Below, in pieces: positions 1 through 9,001 of a stretch of 64,000 nucleotides of DNA. The stretch is from Pediococcus cellicola (lineage in GTDB: Bacteria > Bacillota > Bacilli > Lactobacillales > Lactobacillaceae), in contig NZ_JQBR01000005.1 in NCBI RefSeq assembly GCF_001438655.1, positions 97,780 through 161,779 on the forward strand, in the 5' to 3' direction. Every line of letters begins with the position of its first letter. Positions within the stretch are counted from its first letter, which is position 1. A program made the position numbers and the translations under genes. The notes under the pieces are model-generated. The model made no database searches. It was not told where the DNA came from and saw nothing but the letters and a program-made list of their open reading frames with translations.

Positions 1-532
1 GTTGTGCCACCCAGTGATGACCGGTTACAATTTCCATGTACCAAACATCATTTTTATCACTGAAAATAACGCCATTACCTTCGGGTGAACCATATTTGGC
101 AATTAACTTACCTAAATAAGTGACACCGTCTTTGGCAGAGTCAATGTAAGGTAAAACCATGGTTGGCATGCTGTCTTCAGCTAAACCATTGGCAACTAAG
201 GGATCATAAGCCAGAGCCTTAGGATTTCCATAGACACTTTCGGTGGCACTCATAGCCACGTTTTTTTCATTGAAGCCACTTTCGTCATAGATACCGTCTT
301 TGTCAGGGTTGATGTTAGGAACGGCACTGTGACGATAGCCCTTACTTGGTAATTTGGCCGTGAAGCCATTTTGTGACGAAGTGATAGTCTCGTTAACGTC
401 GCTTTCAGCGGGATGCATATAAAAACGGTGGGGTGCAATTGGTAAAAATGTGTCATCATTGCGGGCAACCATGGTTGAACCGTCAATGGAGGCATTTTTG
501 CCGACTAAAACTGTGGTACAAGCTTTTTCCAT
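1..532 (-). CDS. C69 family dipeptidase, N-terminal part (runs off window)
   Basis: The reverse strand reads MEKACTTVLVGKNASIDG from an ATG at 532 and stays open to the window edge, giving about 177 residues. It is clearly related to the complete dipeptidase at 23705-25135: both share the Cys-Thr/Ser start region, a DGSTMVARN/DGSTMIARN block and a VWYMEIVTGHHWVAQ-type block. In C69 (PepD/PepDA) enzymes the N-terminal Cys is the nucleophile; here it is Cys5 after a short propeptide. The family cleaves dipeptides in the cytoplasm. An AAGGGAG ribosome site lies upstream; a TTG directly before the ATG is an equally spaced alternative start. The C-terminal half lies outside the window, so intactness cannot be judged. 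Confidence 0.9.
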   Translation of the reverse strand, partial: MEKACTTVLVGKNASIDGSTMVARNDDTFLPIAPHRFYMHPAESDVNETITSSQNGFTAKLPSKGYRHSAVPNINPDKDGIYDESGFNEKNVAMSATESVYGNPKALAYDPLVANGLAEDSMPTMVLPYIDSAKDGVTYLGKLIAKYGSPEGNGVIFSDKNDVWYMEIVTGHHWVAQ

Positions 533-761
533 CAATGTAAAAAACTCCCTTTATATTATATTTGTTAAACCTATTCTAACTCAAAAGTTATGTGCGTGCA
601 TGAATGAGAAGTTAAAGAGAAATGGAAAACGTTTCAGATAAATTAAAGCGCTATCATATTGCAACACGAAAAATAAAGTTGCTAGTTTGGTATAAAAACT
701 TTTTTGTTTGCTTTATCTGCCAGTTTATAAGAGGATAGACGTTAAAGAATGGAGTGATCAC

Positions 762-893
762 ATGTTTGATTTTTCACACTTGCTGCTAGGGTTTAATCAT
801 GTGCCCTTTCCCCGGACGACCGCTAAAATCATAGCGCTAATTATTATTCTAGTAGCCAGTTATTTATATAATTGGTGGCAAAATCGCCGATGA
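762..893 (+). CDS. small single-span membrane protein of unknown function
   Basis: A 43-residue protein starting at ATG 762 with a GGAG motif just before it. An in-frame start further upstream (708) has no ribosome site. Residues about 19-36 are hydrophobic (IIALIIILVASYLYNWW), followed by a basic tail (QNRR), so it is predicted to be a single membrane span. Its stop codon overlaps the start of the DNA glycosylase gene as ATGA at 890-893, which suggests translational coupling. I recognise no family. Expression is plausible because of the ribosome site and overlap, but the function is unknown. Confidence 0.55.
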   Translation: MFDFSHLLLGFNHVPFPRTTAKIIALIIILVASYLYNWWQNRR

Positions 894-1564
894 CAGCTGC
901 AAAAATTAGTTTAAATGAGCTATATACTATTATGAATGCCAACATGGGACCCCAAACGTGGTTACAGCCGGGAACCGATTGGGCAGAATCACCTTGGGAA
1001 GTAATCTACGGGGCAATTTTGGTTCAAAACACGAACTGGCAGAACGTGGCACCAAGTTTATTGAAATTAAAGGCGAAAACCAATTTTGATCCGCAAAAAG
1101 TTGAACACTTGAGCCTAGCCGAACTTACCGAATTAATTCGAACAAGTGGGTTTTACACCCGAAAAACGCAAACTATTTTCAATGTTTGTCACTGGCTTGA
1201 AAAATATCAATTTGACCTTGCACAATTGAAGCAGCGTTCGCAAACGGCTTTGCGCCAGGAACTGATCAGCTTGAAGGGCATTGGCAATGAAACAGCTGAT
1301 TATATTCTTATGTATGTGCTCGATAAACCTAATTTTATGGTCGATGCGTATTCGCGACGCTTGTTTAGTTGGTTAGGTTGTCAGCTCCCTAGTGATTATT
1401 TGCAGGCACAAGCCTTAATTGAAAAGCAAGTAAGTTTTGACCTAAAAAAATGGCAAGACTTTCATGCCTTGATTGTGAACTATGGCAAAACTGTTAAGGG
1501 GAAAAAAGCCTTTACGCAAAGCTTCCTTGGTAAGTATCAAAATAGATTGAAACTGAATAAGTAA
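890..1564 (+). CDS. HhH-GPD DNA glycosylase, MagIII/endonuclease III-related
   Basis: A 224-residue protein of the helix-hairpin-helix GPD superfamily, base-excision repair enzymes that remove damaged bases. The hairpin LISLKGIGNETAD lies at about residues 125-137, and the conserved catalytic Asp is D152 in MVDAYSRR. The lysine typical of bifunctional endonuclease III is absent from the hairpin (GIGNE), and there is no C-terminal Cys cluster for a [4Fe-4S] centre. Both traits fit the monofunctional 3-methyladenine glycosylase-like branch (MagIII type). I chose the ATG at 890, which overlaps the preceding stop, over an in-frame GTG/ATG at 872 that lies inside the upstream gene. The substrate is inferred, not shown. 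Confidence 0.8.
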   Translation: MTAAKISLNELYTIMNANMGPQTWLQPGTDWAESPWEVIYGAILVQNTNWQNVAPSLLKLKAKTNFDPQKVEHLSLAELTELIRTSGFYTRKTQTIFNVCHWLEKYQFDLAQLKQRSQTALRQELISLKGIGNETADYILMYVLDKPNFMVDAYSRRLFSWLGCQLPSDYLQAQALIEKQVSFDLKKWQDFHALIVNYGKTVKGKKAFTQSFLGKYQNRLKLNK

Positions 1565-1568
1565 TTGT

Positions 1569-1618
1569 AAATATCCACAAATGATGAGTAAAAATCATTA
1601 TTTGTGGATATTTTTGTA
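1569..1618 (+). terminator. rho-independent terminator after the DNA glycosylase gene
   Basis: A 14-bp perfect stem (1569-1582 with 1600-1613) is followed by a T-rich tail. It separates the glycosylase gene from the oppA-type unit. Confidence 0.8.
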
Positions 1619-1637
1619 TAAATAATTAAAAATAAAT

Positions 1638-1665
1638 TTGACTTTCAAGAAAAAGATGATAATAT
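1638..1665 (+). promoter_or_regulatory. sigma-A promoter of the peptide-binding protein gene
   Basis: TTGACT at 1638-1643 and TAATAT at 1660-1665 are separated by 16 bp. They lie 70 bp before the start codon at 1735. Confidence 0.65.
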
Positions 1666-1734
1666 ACAGTTATTGTATATTTATTCCTTTTTAAATCAAA
1701 ATAATGAATATAAATACTTTAGAGGAGCTATCAT

Positions 1735-3348
1735 ATGAAAAAGAAAATTTTTGTATTAGGTGCGGTTTTATTTTCGGGAATGTTATTTTCGGGTTGTTCA
1801 TCAAGCAAAGCAGACAGTGATATAGAGACAATCAACGTCACTTTGGCCGGTAATCCAGCCACCGCCGATCCTAATAAAGGCGGCGATACCAATAGCGGGA
1901 GTTTATTTGCACAAACGGATGAAGGTTTATACAAATTAGATAAAAATCAAAAAATTGTCGCCGGTGTGGCTACTAAAGTGGTGAAGCCGACTAACGATGG
2001 TAAAACCTATACGTTCACGATTAAAAAGACTGCTAAATGGTCTAATGGTAAAAAAATTACGGCTCAAGATTTTGTTACTTCGTTTCAACGCCAAGTTGAT
2101 CCTGACACAAAATCGCAGGTGGCGAATTTGCTGACTTACGTGAAAAATTACCAGGCTGTCCAAGATGGTAAGGTGAAACCTTCAGCTTTAGGAGTGAAGG
2201 CATTAAGTAAACAAACATTGCAAATTCAATTGTCTAAGCCAGAACCTTATTTAAAAACGGTTTTAGCTACATCACTTTATCCAGTTTATAGTGCTTATGT
2301 TCAAAAGTATGGTTCTAGTTATGGCACTTCATCTACGAAGATCGTTTCTAGCGGTGCCTATAAATTAGTTGATTGGAACGCAACTAAAGATACTTGGACA
2401 TATGTTAAGAATCCTTATTATTGGAATGCCAAACAAGTTAAATTAAGTAAAGTGAACGTCCAAGTGGTGAAAGATGATACAACCGCAGTTAACTTGTTTA
2501 AAGGGAATAAGGTTCAAGAAACGGCAATCTCAGGTCAAACCGTTAGTCAATTTGCTGATTCAAAAAACTTAAGTACACAAATGATTTCACGAATGGCCTT
2601 TCTGGAGTTTAATTACAAGCATTCGGCTACCAGCAATGAAAATTTATCCAAGGCTATTAGTTTAATTTTGAATCGAAAAACAATGACTTCCAAAGTTTTA
2701 GCGGATGGATCAATTCCAGCGCTAAACATGGTACCTAAGGGCGATTCAACGGATGAAAAGAATGGTAAAGATTTTGCAGGTGAAGTGGGTAATTTACTTT
2801 CTTACAATGTGACAGAAGCACAAAAGAATTGGAAGCTCGCTCAAAAACAGTTGGGCAAAAAGAAGATAACTTTAGCAATGCTGGTTGATAATACCTCAAC
2901 TGACAAACAAGTGGGTCAATATATTCAAGGACAAGCTGAGAAGTACTTGAAAGGCCTCACTATTGAGATTAAACCAATGCCACATGCCCAGCACATTGGT
3001 GTGGCATCCAACGGTAATTATGATATCAATCTAGATGGTTGGACGGGTGATAATCAAGATCCAGAAGAGTTCTTACAACTTGGTAACGGCCAAGATCCAG
3101 TGAACTTCACAAAGTGGGCTGATAAACATTACACCAAATTAATGAATGAAATTGATGACACTAATAATCACACCACTAGTGAACGTTGGGCACTCATGCA
3201 AGAAGCCGACAAATATCTGATGGCCAAACAAGGAATTGTGCCGTTGTATCAATCAACGGCCACACACTTAGTTAGCAAGGATGTTAAGGGCCTCACATAT
3301 TCGAATCAGTCTGGAAAAGCGTTGTATCAATATGCATCTGTAAAATAA
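1735..3348 (+). CDS. OppA-type peptide ABC transporter substrate-binding lipoprotein
   Basis: A 537-residue extracellular solute-binding protein family 5 member. The signal sequence ends in a lipobox, FSGC, with Cys21 as the lipidated residue, followed by a Ser/Asp linker. The body has the family features (SLYPVYSAYVQKYG region, PYYWNAKQVKLSKV-type block, DGWTGDNQDPEEFL block near the C-terminus). It should capture oligopeptides at the cell surface for import. GAGGAGC precedes the ATG. No permease or ATPase genes are adjacent, so it must use an Opp transporter encoded elsewhere. It is followed after 14 bp by an M20 deacylase, so peptide capture and intracellular processing are probably co-transcribed. 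Confidence 0.92.
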   Translation: MKKKIFVLGAVLFSGMLFSGCSSSKADSDIETINVTLAGNPATADPNKGGDTNSGSLFAQTDEGLYKLDKNQKIVAGVATKVVKPTNDGKTYTFTIKKTAKWSNGKKITAQDFVTSFQRQVDPDTKSQVANLLTYVKNYQAVQDGKVKPSALGVKALSKQTLQIQLSKPEPYLKTVLATSLYPVYSAYVQKYGSSYGTSSTKIVSSGAYKLVDWNATKDTWTYVKNPYYWNAKQVKLSKVNVQVVKDDTTAVNLFKGNKVQETAISGQTVSQFADSKNLSTQMISRMAFLEFNYKHSATSNENLSKAISLILNRKTMTSKVLADGSIPALNMVPKGDSTDEKNGKDFAGEVGNLLSYNVTEAQKNWKLAQKQLGKKKITLAMLVDNTSTDKQVGQYIQGQAEKYLKGLTIEIKPMPHAQHIGVASNGNYDINLDGWTGDNQDPEEFLQLGNGQDPVNFTKWADKHYTKLMNEIDDTNNHTTSERWALMQEADKYLMAKQGIVPLYQSTATHLVSKDVKGLTYSNQSGKALYQYASVK

Positions 3349-3362
3349 AGGAGAAAGCGTTT

Positions 3363-4535
3363 ATGACAAATAATGAAAAAATTAGCATTTTACAAAATTT
3401 AATTAAAATTGAATCCGTGAATGATCATGAAGCACAAGTTGCGGATTATATCAGCTCTTTATTTGAACCATACGCAGATCAAGTTGAAGTTCAAAAAGTT
3501 CCTTTTTCTAAAGGACGAACGAACCTTGTGATCACCATGGGCAATCCGAATGGAAAGCACCTTGGCTTCAGTGGTCATATGGATGTTGTGGATCCAGGAA
3601 ATGTGGATGAATGGCAACACGATCCCTTTTCTGGAGATGTTGATTTAAATGCAGGTAAAATATTTGGTCGTGGTGCCTCTGATATGAAAAGTGGGTTAGC
3701 GGCAGCGGTTATCGTGATGTTAACACTATTGGAAAAAGGAACTGAAATTGAAGGTCAAATTAAGTTGCTAGCTACGGTAGGTGAGGAAACTGGCGAATAC
3801 GGCGCGCATGTACTCACCCAGGACGGTTATGCGGATGATTTAGACGGGTTAATCATCACGGAACCTCACATGGATGGTATTATCACAAGTTGCAAAGGGG
3901 TCATTGATTATCAGGTGACCTCCACCGGCGTACCTGCCCATAGTTCTCGTCCGGATATGGGAGTCAATGCGATCGACAATTTGATTCAATTCTACTTAGC
4001 AGCCAAAAAATTGATGGCACAGCACACTGAAGTGAATGCCACCCTGGGTCAAATGACGCATAGTGTTGATATTATTAGTGGTGGTAAGCAGGTGAACAGT
4101 GTGCCAGACTATGCCATGCTGAAAGGAAATATTCGGTCCATTCCGGAATATTCAAACGAGGAGATTTTTTCGGATCTACAAAAGATTGTCGATGATTTGA
4201 ATGCACAGGATACTAAAATGAAGCTAAAAATTAAATTCATTTATCCAGAGGTACCCATCGTGAATGGTGAAAATGAATTAACTAAATTGGCACAAGAAAT
4301 CAGTCCCAAATATTTTGATAAAACATTGCCTGTTGAGAGTTCTTCTGGGGCAAATGATGGGTCTGAATTTAGACAAGCTGAAAAACAGTTCCCAATTATT
4401 CTGGTTGGACCTGGCAATAATTCTTCACATGGATATGATGAGTACGTGGCGATTGATCAGTACCTGACGAGCATCGATTATTTAACGGATGTTGCCGAAC
4501 AATTTGTGGGTGTACATGTGGTAACAAAAATTTAG
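3363..4535 (+). CDS. M20 family metallopeptidase (ArgE/DapE-type deacylase)
   Basis: A 390-residue M20 zinc hydrolase. The metal and catalytic motifs are visible: GHMDVVDPG (His72, catalytic Asp74), GRGASDMKSG (Asp107), the Glu pair VGEETGEYG at 141-142, and a C-terminal His in NNSSHGYDE. The length fits succinyl-diaminopimelate desuccinylase or acetylornithine deacetylase relatives, which hydrolyse N-acyl amino acids or dipeptides in the cytoplasm. GGAGAAAG lies before the ATG. The position directly after a peptide-binding lipoprotein favours a role in peptide use, although DapE-like lysine biosynthesis cannot be excluded. It converges with the TetR gene two bases away. Confidence 0.85.
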   Translation: MTNNEKISILQNLIKIESVNDHEAQVADYISSLFEPYADQVEVQKVPFSKGRTNLVITMGNPNGKHLGFSGHMDVVDPGNVDEWQHDPFSGDVDLNAGKIFGRGASDMKSGLAAAVIVMLTLLEKGTEIEGQIKLLATVGEETGEYGAHVLTQDGYADDLDGLIITEPHMDGIITSCKGVIDYQVTSTGVPAHSSRPDMGVNAIDNLIQFYLAAKKLMAQHTEVNATLGQMTHSVDIISGGKQVNSVPDYAMLKGNIRSIPEYSNEEIFSDLQKIVDDLNAQDTKMKLKIKFIYPEVPIVNGENELTKLAQEISPKYFDKTLPVESSSGANDGSEFRQAEKQFPIILVGPGNNSSHGYDEYVAIDQYLTSIDYLTDVAEQFVGVHVVTKI

Positions 4536-4537
4536 GA

Positions 4538-5197
4538 TTAATGCGATTGGTCGCTGACAAGACCTTTTATAATTAACTTCAAGCCAACTTCAAATTGCTG
4601 TTTTGCAGATTGAGAATGGTGTTCCTGAATGGCATTTTGTATGTGTGCAAGTTTTTCCTCATGGGTAATTTGAGGAACTTTCGTCACTTGTTTTTGTAAA
4701 TAGGAAGTCTGCTTGTTTGTGACGTTATTTTGTAACTGATATTCTCTTGAAAGATGAATAACCAGTCCGGTTAAAAAGAAATTAATGGTGGCCATGGCTT
4801 CACTACTTTGTTGTTCACTAAACCCAGCAGTTACTAGGATGCTGATCGTATGATTCATTAAAGATAGACGAATTTTAGATGAGGGAACAGTCGCAAGCAT
4901 AAGCTCCGCAGCATGGGGATGAGCGACGTAAACTGAAAAGATGGTGTTGAATAATTGTGTGAGTTGTTGTTGCCAAGCAAGACGGGAATCTGGAAAAGTA
5001 ATTTGAGCAGCAATTTCATCGGCCATCGCTTGTAGAAGAGCTTGTTTATTTTCAAAATGCCAATAGATGGTCGACACATCCACTGGGAGTGTGGCTGCCA
5101 CTTTACGCATTGAAAACGCATCCAAAGTTTGGCATTTAGCTAAAGTTTCCAGGGATGCTTGAATGATTTGGGAATGTGAAATTTTAGCTTTAGGCAT
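4538..5197 (-). CDS. TetR/AcrR family transcriptional repressor
   Basis: A 219-residue regulator. The N-terminal helix-turn-helix is typical: FSMRKVAATLPVDVSTIYWH followed by FENKQALLQAM at about residues 28-58, with the family tyrosine-tryptophan at the end of the recognition helix. The remaining part is all-helical and resembles the TetR C-terminal ligand domain. It is divergent from the two-gene ABC exporter at 5386-8871. A perfect palindrome in the shared promoter region (5316-5336) is its likely operator. The family logic suggests that a substrate of the exporter releases repression; this is an inference. Confidence 0.88.
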   Translation of the reverse strand: MPKAKISHSQIIQASLETLAKCQTLDAFSMRKVAATLPVDVSTIYWHFENKQALLQAMADEIAAQITFPDSRLAWQQQLTQLFNTIFSVYVAHPHAAELMLATVPSSKIRLSLMNHTISILVTAGFSEQQSSEAMATINFFLTGLVIHLSREYQLQNNVTNKQTSYLQKQVTKVPQITHEEKLAHIQNAIQEHHSQSAKQQFEVGLKLIIKGLVSDQSH

Positions 5198-5310
5198 GAG
5201 GAGACCTTCCTTAATTTTTATTTTTAAAAACTATTAAAACACTAATTTGAAATGATGTCTTGTTTTCTGTTAAGTAAAGAGGCGTTTTTTCCAAATTGGT
5301 GCTTTTTTAG

Positions 5311-5356
5311 TTGACTTATCCAACAGTGTTGGATAAATTAGTATAGTTGTTATGAT
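5311..5356 (+). promoter_or_regulatory. promoter of the ABC exporter with palindromic TetR operator
   Basis: TTATCCAACA at 5316-5325 and its exact reverse complement at 5327-5336 flank a single G, giving a 10-1-10 perfect palindrome. It overlaps a TTGACT box (5311-5316). A second possible promoter uses TTGGAT (5329-5334), a 16-bp gap and TATGAT (5351-5356). Either way, a repressor bound here would block RNA polymerase. Confidence 0.75.
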
Positions 5357-5385
5357 AGCACGGATGAAAGAACGGAGGAGTGCTT

Positions 5386-7101
5386 TTGAAAATTTTGAAA
5401 GAACATGCCAGAAAATACTGGTTAGACATTTTGTTAGCCATGGTGACGGTAGTTGTGATGGCAGGTTCGACGCTGTGGCAGCCCAAATTGCTTCAAAATG
5501 TGATCACTGCCATTTTACAAAATCAAAGTCATAAGATCACCACCTTAGGCATTTATTTAATTGTGATTGCGGTAATTGGTTTACTAGCTGGAATTCTTAA
5601 CACGATTCTATCGGCAAAGGTTGCCCAGTCTATGAGTGCAGATATTCGTGAAACAGTTTTTCGTAAAATTGAAACTTTTTCGTTTGGCAATATCGAAAAA
5701 TTTCAGGCCGGTAATCTTGTTGTCCGTTTGACCAACGATGTTAATCAAATTCAAAATTTGATTATGACTGCTCTGCAATCACTTTTGAGAGTCCCTATTT
5801 TATTTGTGGGAGCCTTCATCTTGGCAATTAACACGATTCATCAATTATGGTGGATTATTCTTGTCCTAGTCTTACTAGTAGTTGGCATTTCAGCGGCGAC
5901 ATTTGGAAAAATGGGCCGTCATTTCGGCTTGATGCAGGGGTTAATCGATCGTGTAAACGAGTTGGCAAAAGAAAATTTAGTAGGTGTACGCGTTGTCAAA
6001 TCGTTTAATCAAGAAAAGAACGAAGAAAAACGATTTAATGAAGTTTCGGACCAATTAAACGAACAAAATATTTTTGTTGGCACACTTTTTTCAGTCCTAA
6101 TTCCAGCTTTTACCTTGGTTGGAAATTTAGCAGTTGTAACGGCTATCTATTTTGTCGGCGATTTGGCAAAAAGCGATCCAGGAAGTGTGGCTGCTATCGC
6201 GTCGTTTGTGAATTACTTAATGCAAGTTATGTTTGCCATTATTATTGGTGGCATGATGATGACATTCAGCGCACGTGCGATGGTTTCACTTCAGCGGATT
6301 CGTGAAGTGTTGGATACCCAACCTGAAATTACGTATCCAGAAGTCCCAGAACAAGAACTAGATGGGTCGGTTTCGTTTGAAAATGTTTCTTTTAGTTATG
6401 AGGGTGAAAATACACCAACGTTAAAGGACATTAATTTTAAGGCAGATGCTGGTGAGATGATTGGAATTGTGGGGGCAACCGGTTCGGGGAAGTCTACCCT
6501 TGCACAACTCATACCACGATTGTTTGATCCACAAACAGGTGTGGTTAAAGTGGGTGGCGTTGATTTAAAACAAGTAAATGAGAAGTCCTTGCGTAAAGCC
6601 GTAGCATTTGTGTTACAGCGCGCAATTTTATTTTCGGGGACCATTGGCGATAATTTAAAACAAGGGAAAAAAGATGCCACTGAACACGATATGAATCGTG
6701 CGAGCCGCATTGCCCAGGCAGCCGAATTTATTGATCGGTTGCCAGAACGATATGAGGCTTCAGTTGAAGAACGGTCGGCTAATTTTTCGGGTGGACAGAA
6801 ACAAAGGTTATCCATTACACGTGGGGTAATTGGACAGCCGAAAATATTAATCATGGATGATTCCACATCTGCTTTGGATGCACATTCTGAAAAGCTAGTT
6901 CAAGAAGCGTTGAATCACGAATTGAAGGGAACCACGACCTTTATTATTGCAGAGAAAATTGCTTCCGTCCTTCATGCAGACCGGATTTTGGTTATGGATG
7001 ATGGTCAACTGGTTGGGGAAGGGACACATGCCCAATTGGTGAAAAGTAATCGGATTTATCAAGAAATTTATGCCACTCAAAAGGGGAAGGAGGCTATCTA
7101 A
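5386..7101 (+). CDS. heterodimeric ABC multidrug exporter, degenerate-site subunit (BmrC/YheI-like)
   Basis: About 571 residues: a six-helix exporter membrane domain (roughly 1-300) fused to an ATPase domain. Walker A is GATGSGKST near residue 362 and the signature is [10 protein letters not shown] near 466. Walker B reads [12 protein letters not shown], with Asp instead of the catalytic Glu, and the H-loop reads FIIAEKI, with Glu instead of His. This half therefore carries the non-catalytic ATP site typical of BmrCD/LmrCD-like pairs. I chose TTG 5386, seven bases after GGAGG; an upstream GTG at 5380 overlaps that site. The gene is immediately followed by its partner and controlled by the palindrome at 5316-5336. 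Confidence 0.9.
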   Translation: MKILKEHARKYWLDILLAMVTVVVMAGSTLWQPKLLQNVITAILQNQSHKITTLGIYLIVIAVIGLLAGILNTILSAKVAQSMSADIRETVFRKIETFSFGNIEKFQAGNLVVRLTNDVNQIQNLIMTALQSLLRVPILFVGAFILAINTIHQLWWIILVLVLLVVGISAATFGKMGRHFGLMQGLIDRVNELAKENLVGVRVVKSFNQEKNEEKRFNEVSDQLNEQNIFVGTLFSVLIPAFTLVGNLAVVTAIYFVGDLAKSDPGSVAAIASFVNYLMQVMFAIIIGGMMMTFSARAMVSLQRIREVLDTQPEITYPEVPEQELDGSVSFENVSFSYEGENTPTLKDINFKADAGEMIGIVGATGSGKSTLAQLIPRLFDPQTGVVKVGGVDLKQVNEKSLRKAVAFVLQRAILFSGTIGDNLKQGKKDATEHDMNRASRIAQAAEFIDRLPERYEASVEERSANFSGGQKQRLSITRGVIGQPKILIMDDSTSALDAHSEKLVQEALNHELKGTTTFIIAEKIASVLHADRILVMDDGQLVGEGTHAQLVKSNRIYQEIYATQKGKEAI

Positions 7102-8871
7102 ATGCGTGAAATTGGTAAAGCAATAAAATTTTTCTATCACTACATGAAACGTTATAAAATTGGCTTTACGGTCACTATTTTAGCCATTATTGCCTCAACC
7201 TACTTTCAAGTTAAAGCGCCAGTCTATATGGGGAGGGCTATTACTGAACTGGCAAATTATGTGGTTGGCTTGAGTCGTGGGGTGAGTGACAAAGGTTCTT
7301 TTATGCAAGCCATTTGGATGCTGTTACTTTTCTATGTGCTGACGGTTGTGGGAATGTTTATTTCTAACATTGTGGTTACCTATATTTCCGGAAATTCTAC
7401 TAATCGTATGCGTCGCGGTTTGTTTGGTAAATTACAGCGTATGACTATTAAGTTTTTTGACTCCCATCAAGACGGTGATATTTTAAGTCGTTTTACAAGT
7501 GATTTAGATAATATTTCAAACGCACTTAACCAGGCTTTAGGCGAAATTTTAATGAATATTGCCATGATGATAGGAATTATTATAATGATGTTTCATGAAA
7601 ATGTGGCTTTGGCCTGGGTAACCGTTGCGTCAACACCGATTGCTGTGCTTATTGCAATTGTATTGATTTCAAAGACGCGTAAGTATGTCGATTTACAACA
7701 GGATGAAGTCGGCAAATTAAATGGCTATATCAATGAACAGATTAGTGGACAAAAAGTGGTCATCACTAACGGTCTGCAAGGTGAAGCAATTAAAGGTTTT
7801 TTGCCCCACAATGAAAAAGTCCGTAAGGCAACTTTTAAGGGCCAAGTTTATTCGGGAATGCTGTTTCCAGTGATGAATGGTCTTTCCTTGGTGAATACGG
7901 CCATTGTGATCTTCTTTGGAGGCTGGTTAGCTCTTAATGGCGATATGGCACGTACCACAGCTCTGGGATTGGTTGTCGTATTTGTTCAGTACTCACAACA
8001 GTTCTATCAACCTATTTCGCAAATATCTTCTCTGTACAGTATGTTTCAGGTGGCTATTACTGGTGCCAGACGCCTTAACGAAACCTTTGATGAACCGGAT
8101 GAAATTAATCCTAAAGCTGGTAAGCAACTTTCAGGATTAAAACAGGGGGTAGCACTCAAGCATGTTCATTTTGGTTATCAGCAAGATAACGAAATTTTAC
8201 ATGATGTGTCTATGAATGTTGAAAAAGGTCGTATGGTGGCACTGGTTGGGCCAACTGGATCCGGAAAAACCACCATCATGAATTTGCTAAATCGATTCTA
8301 TGATGTGGATAAAGGAGCTGTGACGTTTGACGGTGTGGATGTGCGTGATATTGACCTTAAAAGCTTACGAGAACACGTTGGGATTGTTTTACAAGACAGT
8401 GTGATTTTTTCGGGAACCATTCGAGATAACATTAGTTTTGGAAAGCCAGAAGCAACGGACGAAGAAATTTATGCTGCAGCTAAGCAGGCGAATATTCATG
8501 ATTTCATTATGGGACTTGAAAAAGGATACAAAACGCAGGTATCTGATGAGAATTCAGTGTTTTCCACTGGACAAAAGCAATTGATCAGTATTGCGAGAAC
8601 AATTTTGACCAACCCAACTTTGCTTATTTTGGATGAGGCCACTTCTAATGTGGATACGGTCACGGAGGCAAAAATTCAAAAGGCAATGGACAATGTGATT
8701 CAGGGGCGGACGAGCTTTGTAATTGCACATCGATTAAAAACAATTTTGAGTGCGGATAAGATTGTGGTTTTGAAAGATGGCAAAGTGATTGAACAAGGCA
8801 GCCATGAACAGTTGTTGGAAGAAAAGGGTTTTTATTCAGAGCTTTATCATAGCCAATTTGTATTTGAATAA
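7102..8871 (+). CDS. heterodimeric ABC multidrug exporter, partner subunit (BmrD/YheH-like)
   Basis: A 589-residue exporter half-transporter with an N-terminal membrane domain and a C-terminal ATPase. Walker A is GPTGSGKTT (about residue 383), Walker B is [12 protein letters not shown] with the catalytic Glu, and the H-loop FVIAHRL has His. The signature reads [10 protein letters not shown] rather than the usual SGGQ. Together with the first subunit this forms one fully degenerate and one canonical composite ATP site, as in LmrCD and BmrCD. It starts directly after the stop codon of the first gene, with AAGGAGG inside that gene's end. It likely exports drugs or lipophilic compounds across the cytoplasmic membrane. 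Confidence 0.92.
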   Translation: MREIGKAIKFFYHYMKRYKIGFTVTILAIIASTYFQVKAPVYMGRAITELANYVVGLSRGVSDKGSFMQAIWMLLLFYVLTVVGMFISNIVVTYISGNSTNRMRRGLFGKLQRMTIKFFDSHQDGDILSRFTSDLDNISNALNQALGEILMNIAMMIGIIIMMFHENVALAWVTVASTPIAVLIAIVLISKTRKYVDLQQDEVGKLNGYINEQISGQKVVITNGLQGEAIKGFLPHNEKVRKATFKGQVYSGMLFPVMNGLSLVNTAIVIFFGGWLALNGDMARTTALGLVVVFVQYSQQFYQPISQISSLYSMFQVAITGARRLNETFDEPDEINPKAGKQLSGLKQGVALKHVHFGYQQDNEILHDVSMNVEKGRMVALVGPTGSGKTTIMNLLNRFYDVDKGAVTFDGVDVRDIDLKSLREHVGIVLQDSVIFSGTIRDNISFGKPEATDEEIYAAAKQANIHDFIMGLEKGYKTQVSDENSVFSTGQKQLISIARTILTNPTLLILDEATSNVDTVTEAKIQKAMDNVIQGRTSFVIAHRLKTILSADKIVVLKDGKVIEQGSHEQLLEEKGFYSELYHSQFVFE

Positions 8872-8897
8872 CAGTATTTTAAATAATAAGTTCGAAA

Positions 8898-8938
8898 AAC
8901 GAGCCACAGAAACACTGTTTTCTGTGGCTCGTTTTTTT
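8898..8938 (+). terminator. strong terminator after the ABC exporter genes
   Basis: A 15-bp stem (8898-8912 with about 8919-8933) is followed by a run of T residues. Confidence 0.9.
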
Positions 8939-8949
8939 GTAAATAAAAG

Positions 8950-8979
8950 TTGACTTTAAAGAACGTATGTTCGTATAAT
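8950..8979 (+). promoter_or_regulatory. SOS promoter with LexA box
   Basis: TTGACT (8950-8955) and TATAAT (8974-8979) are spaced by 18 bp. Between them GAACGTATGTTC (8961-8972) matches the Gram-positive LexA/DinR core GAAC-N4-GTTC exactly. LexA bound here would occlude the promoter, so the operon should be DNA-damage inducible. Confidence 0.85.
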
Positions 8980-9001
8980 GGGGTGTGAAGAGGTGATGAC
9001 G

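Noticed and set aside
626..640. cre-like sequence (GGAAAACGTTTCAG)
   Set aside because: The palindromic core is present but the fixed TG and CG positions are out of register by one base with the consensus.
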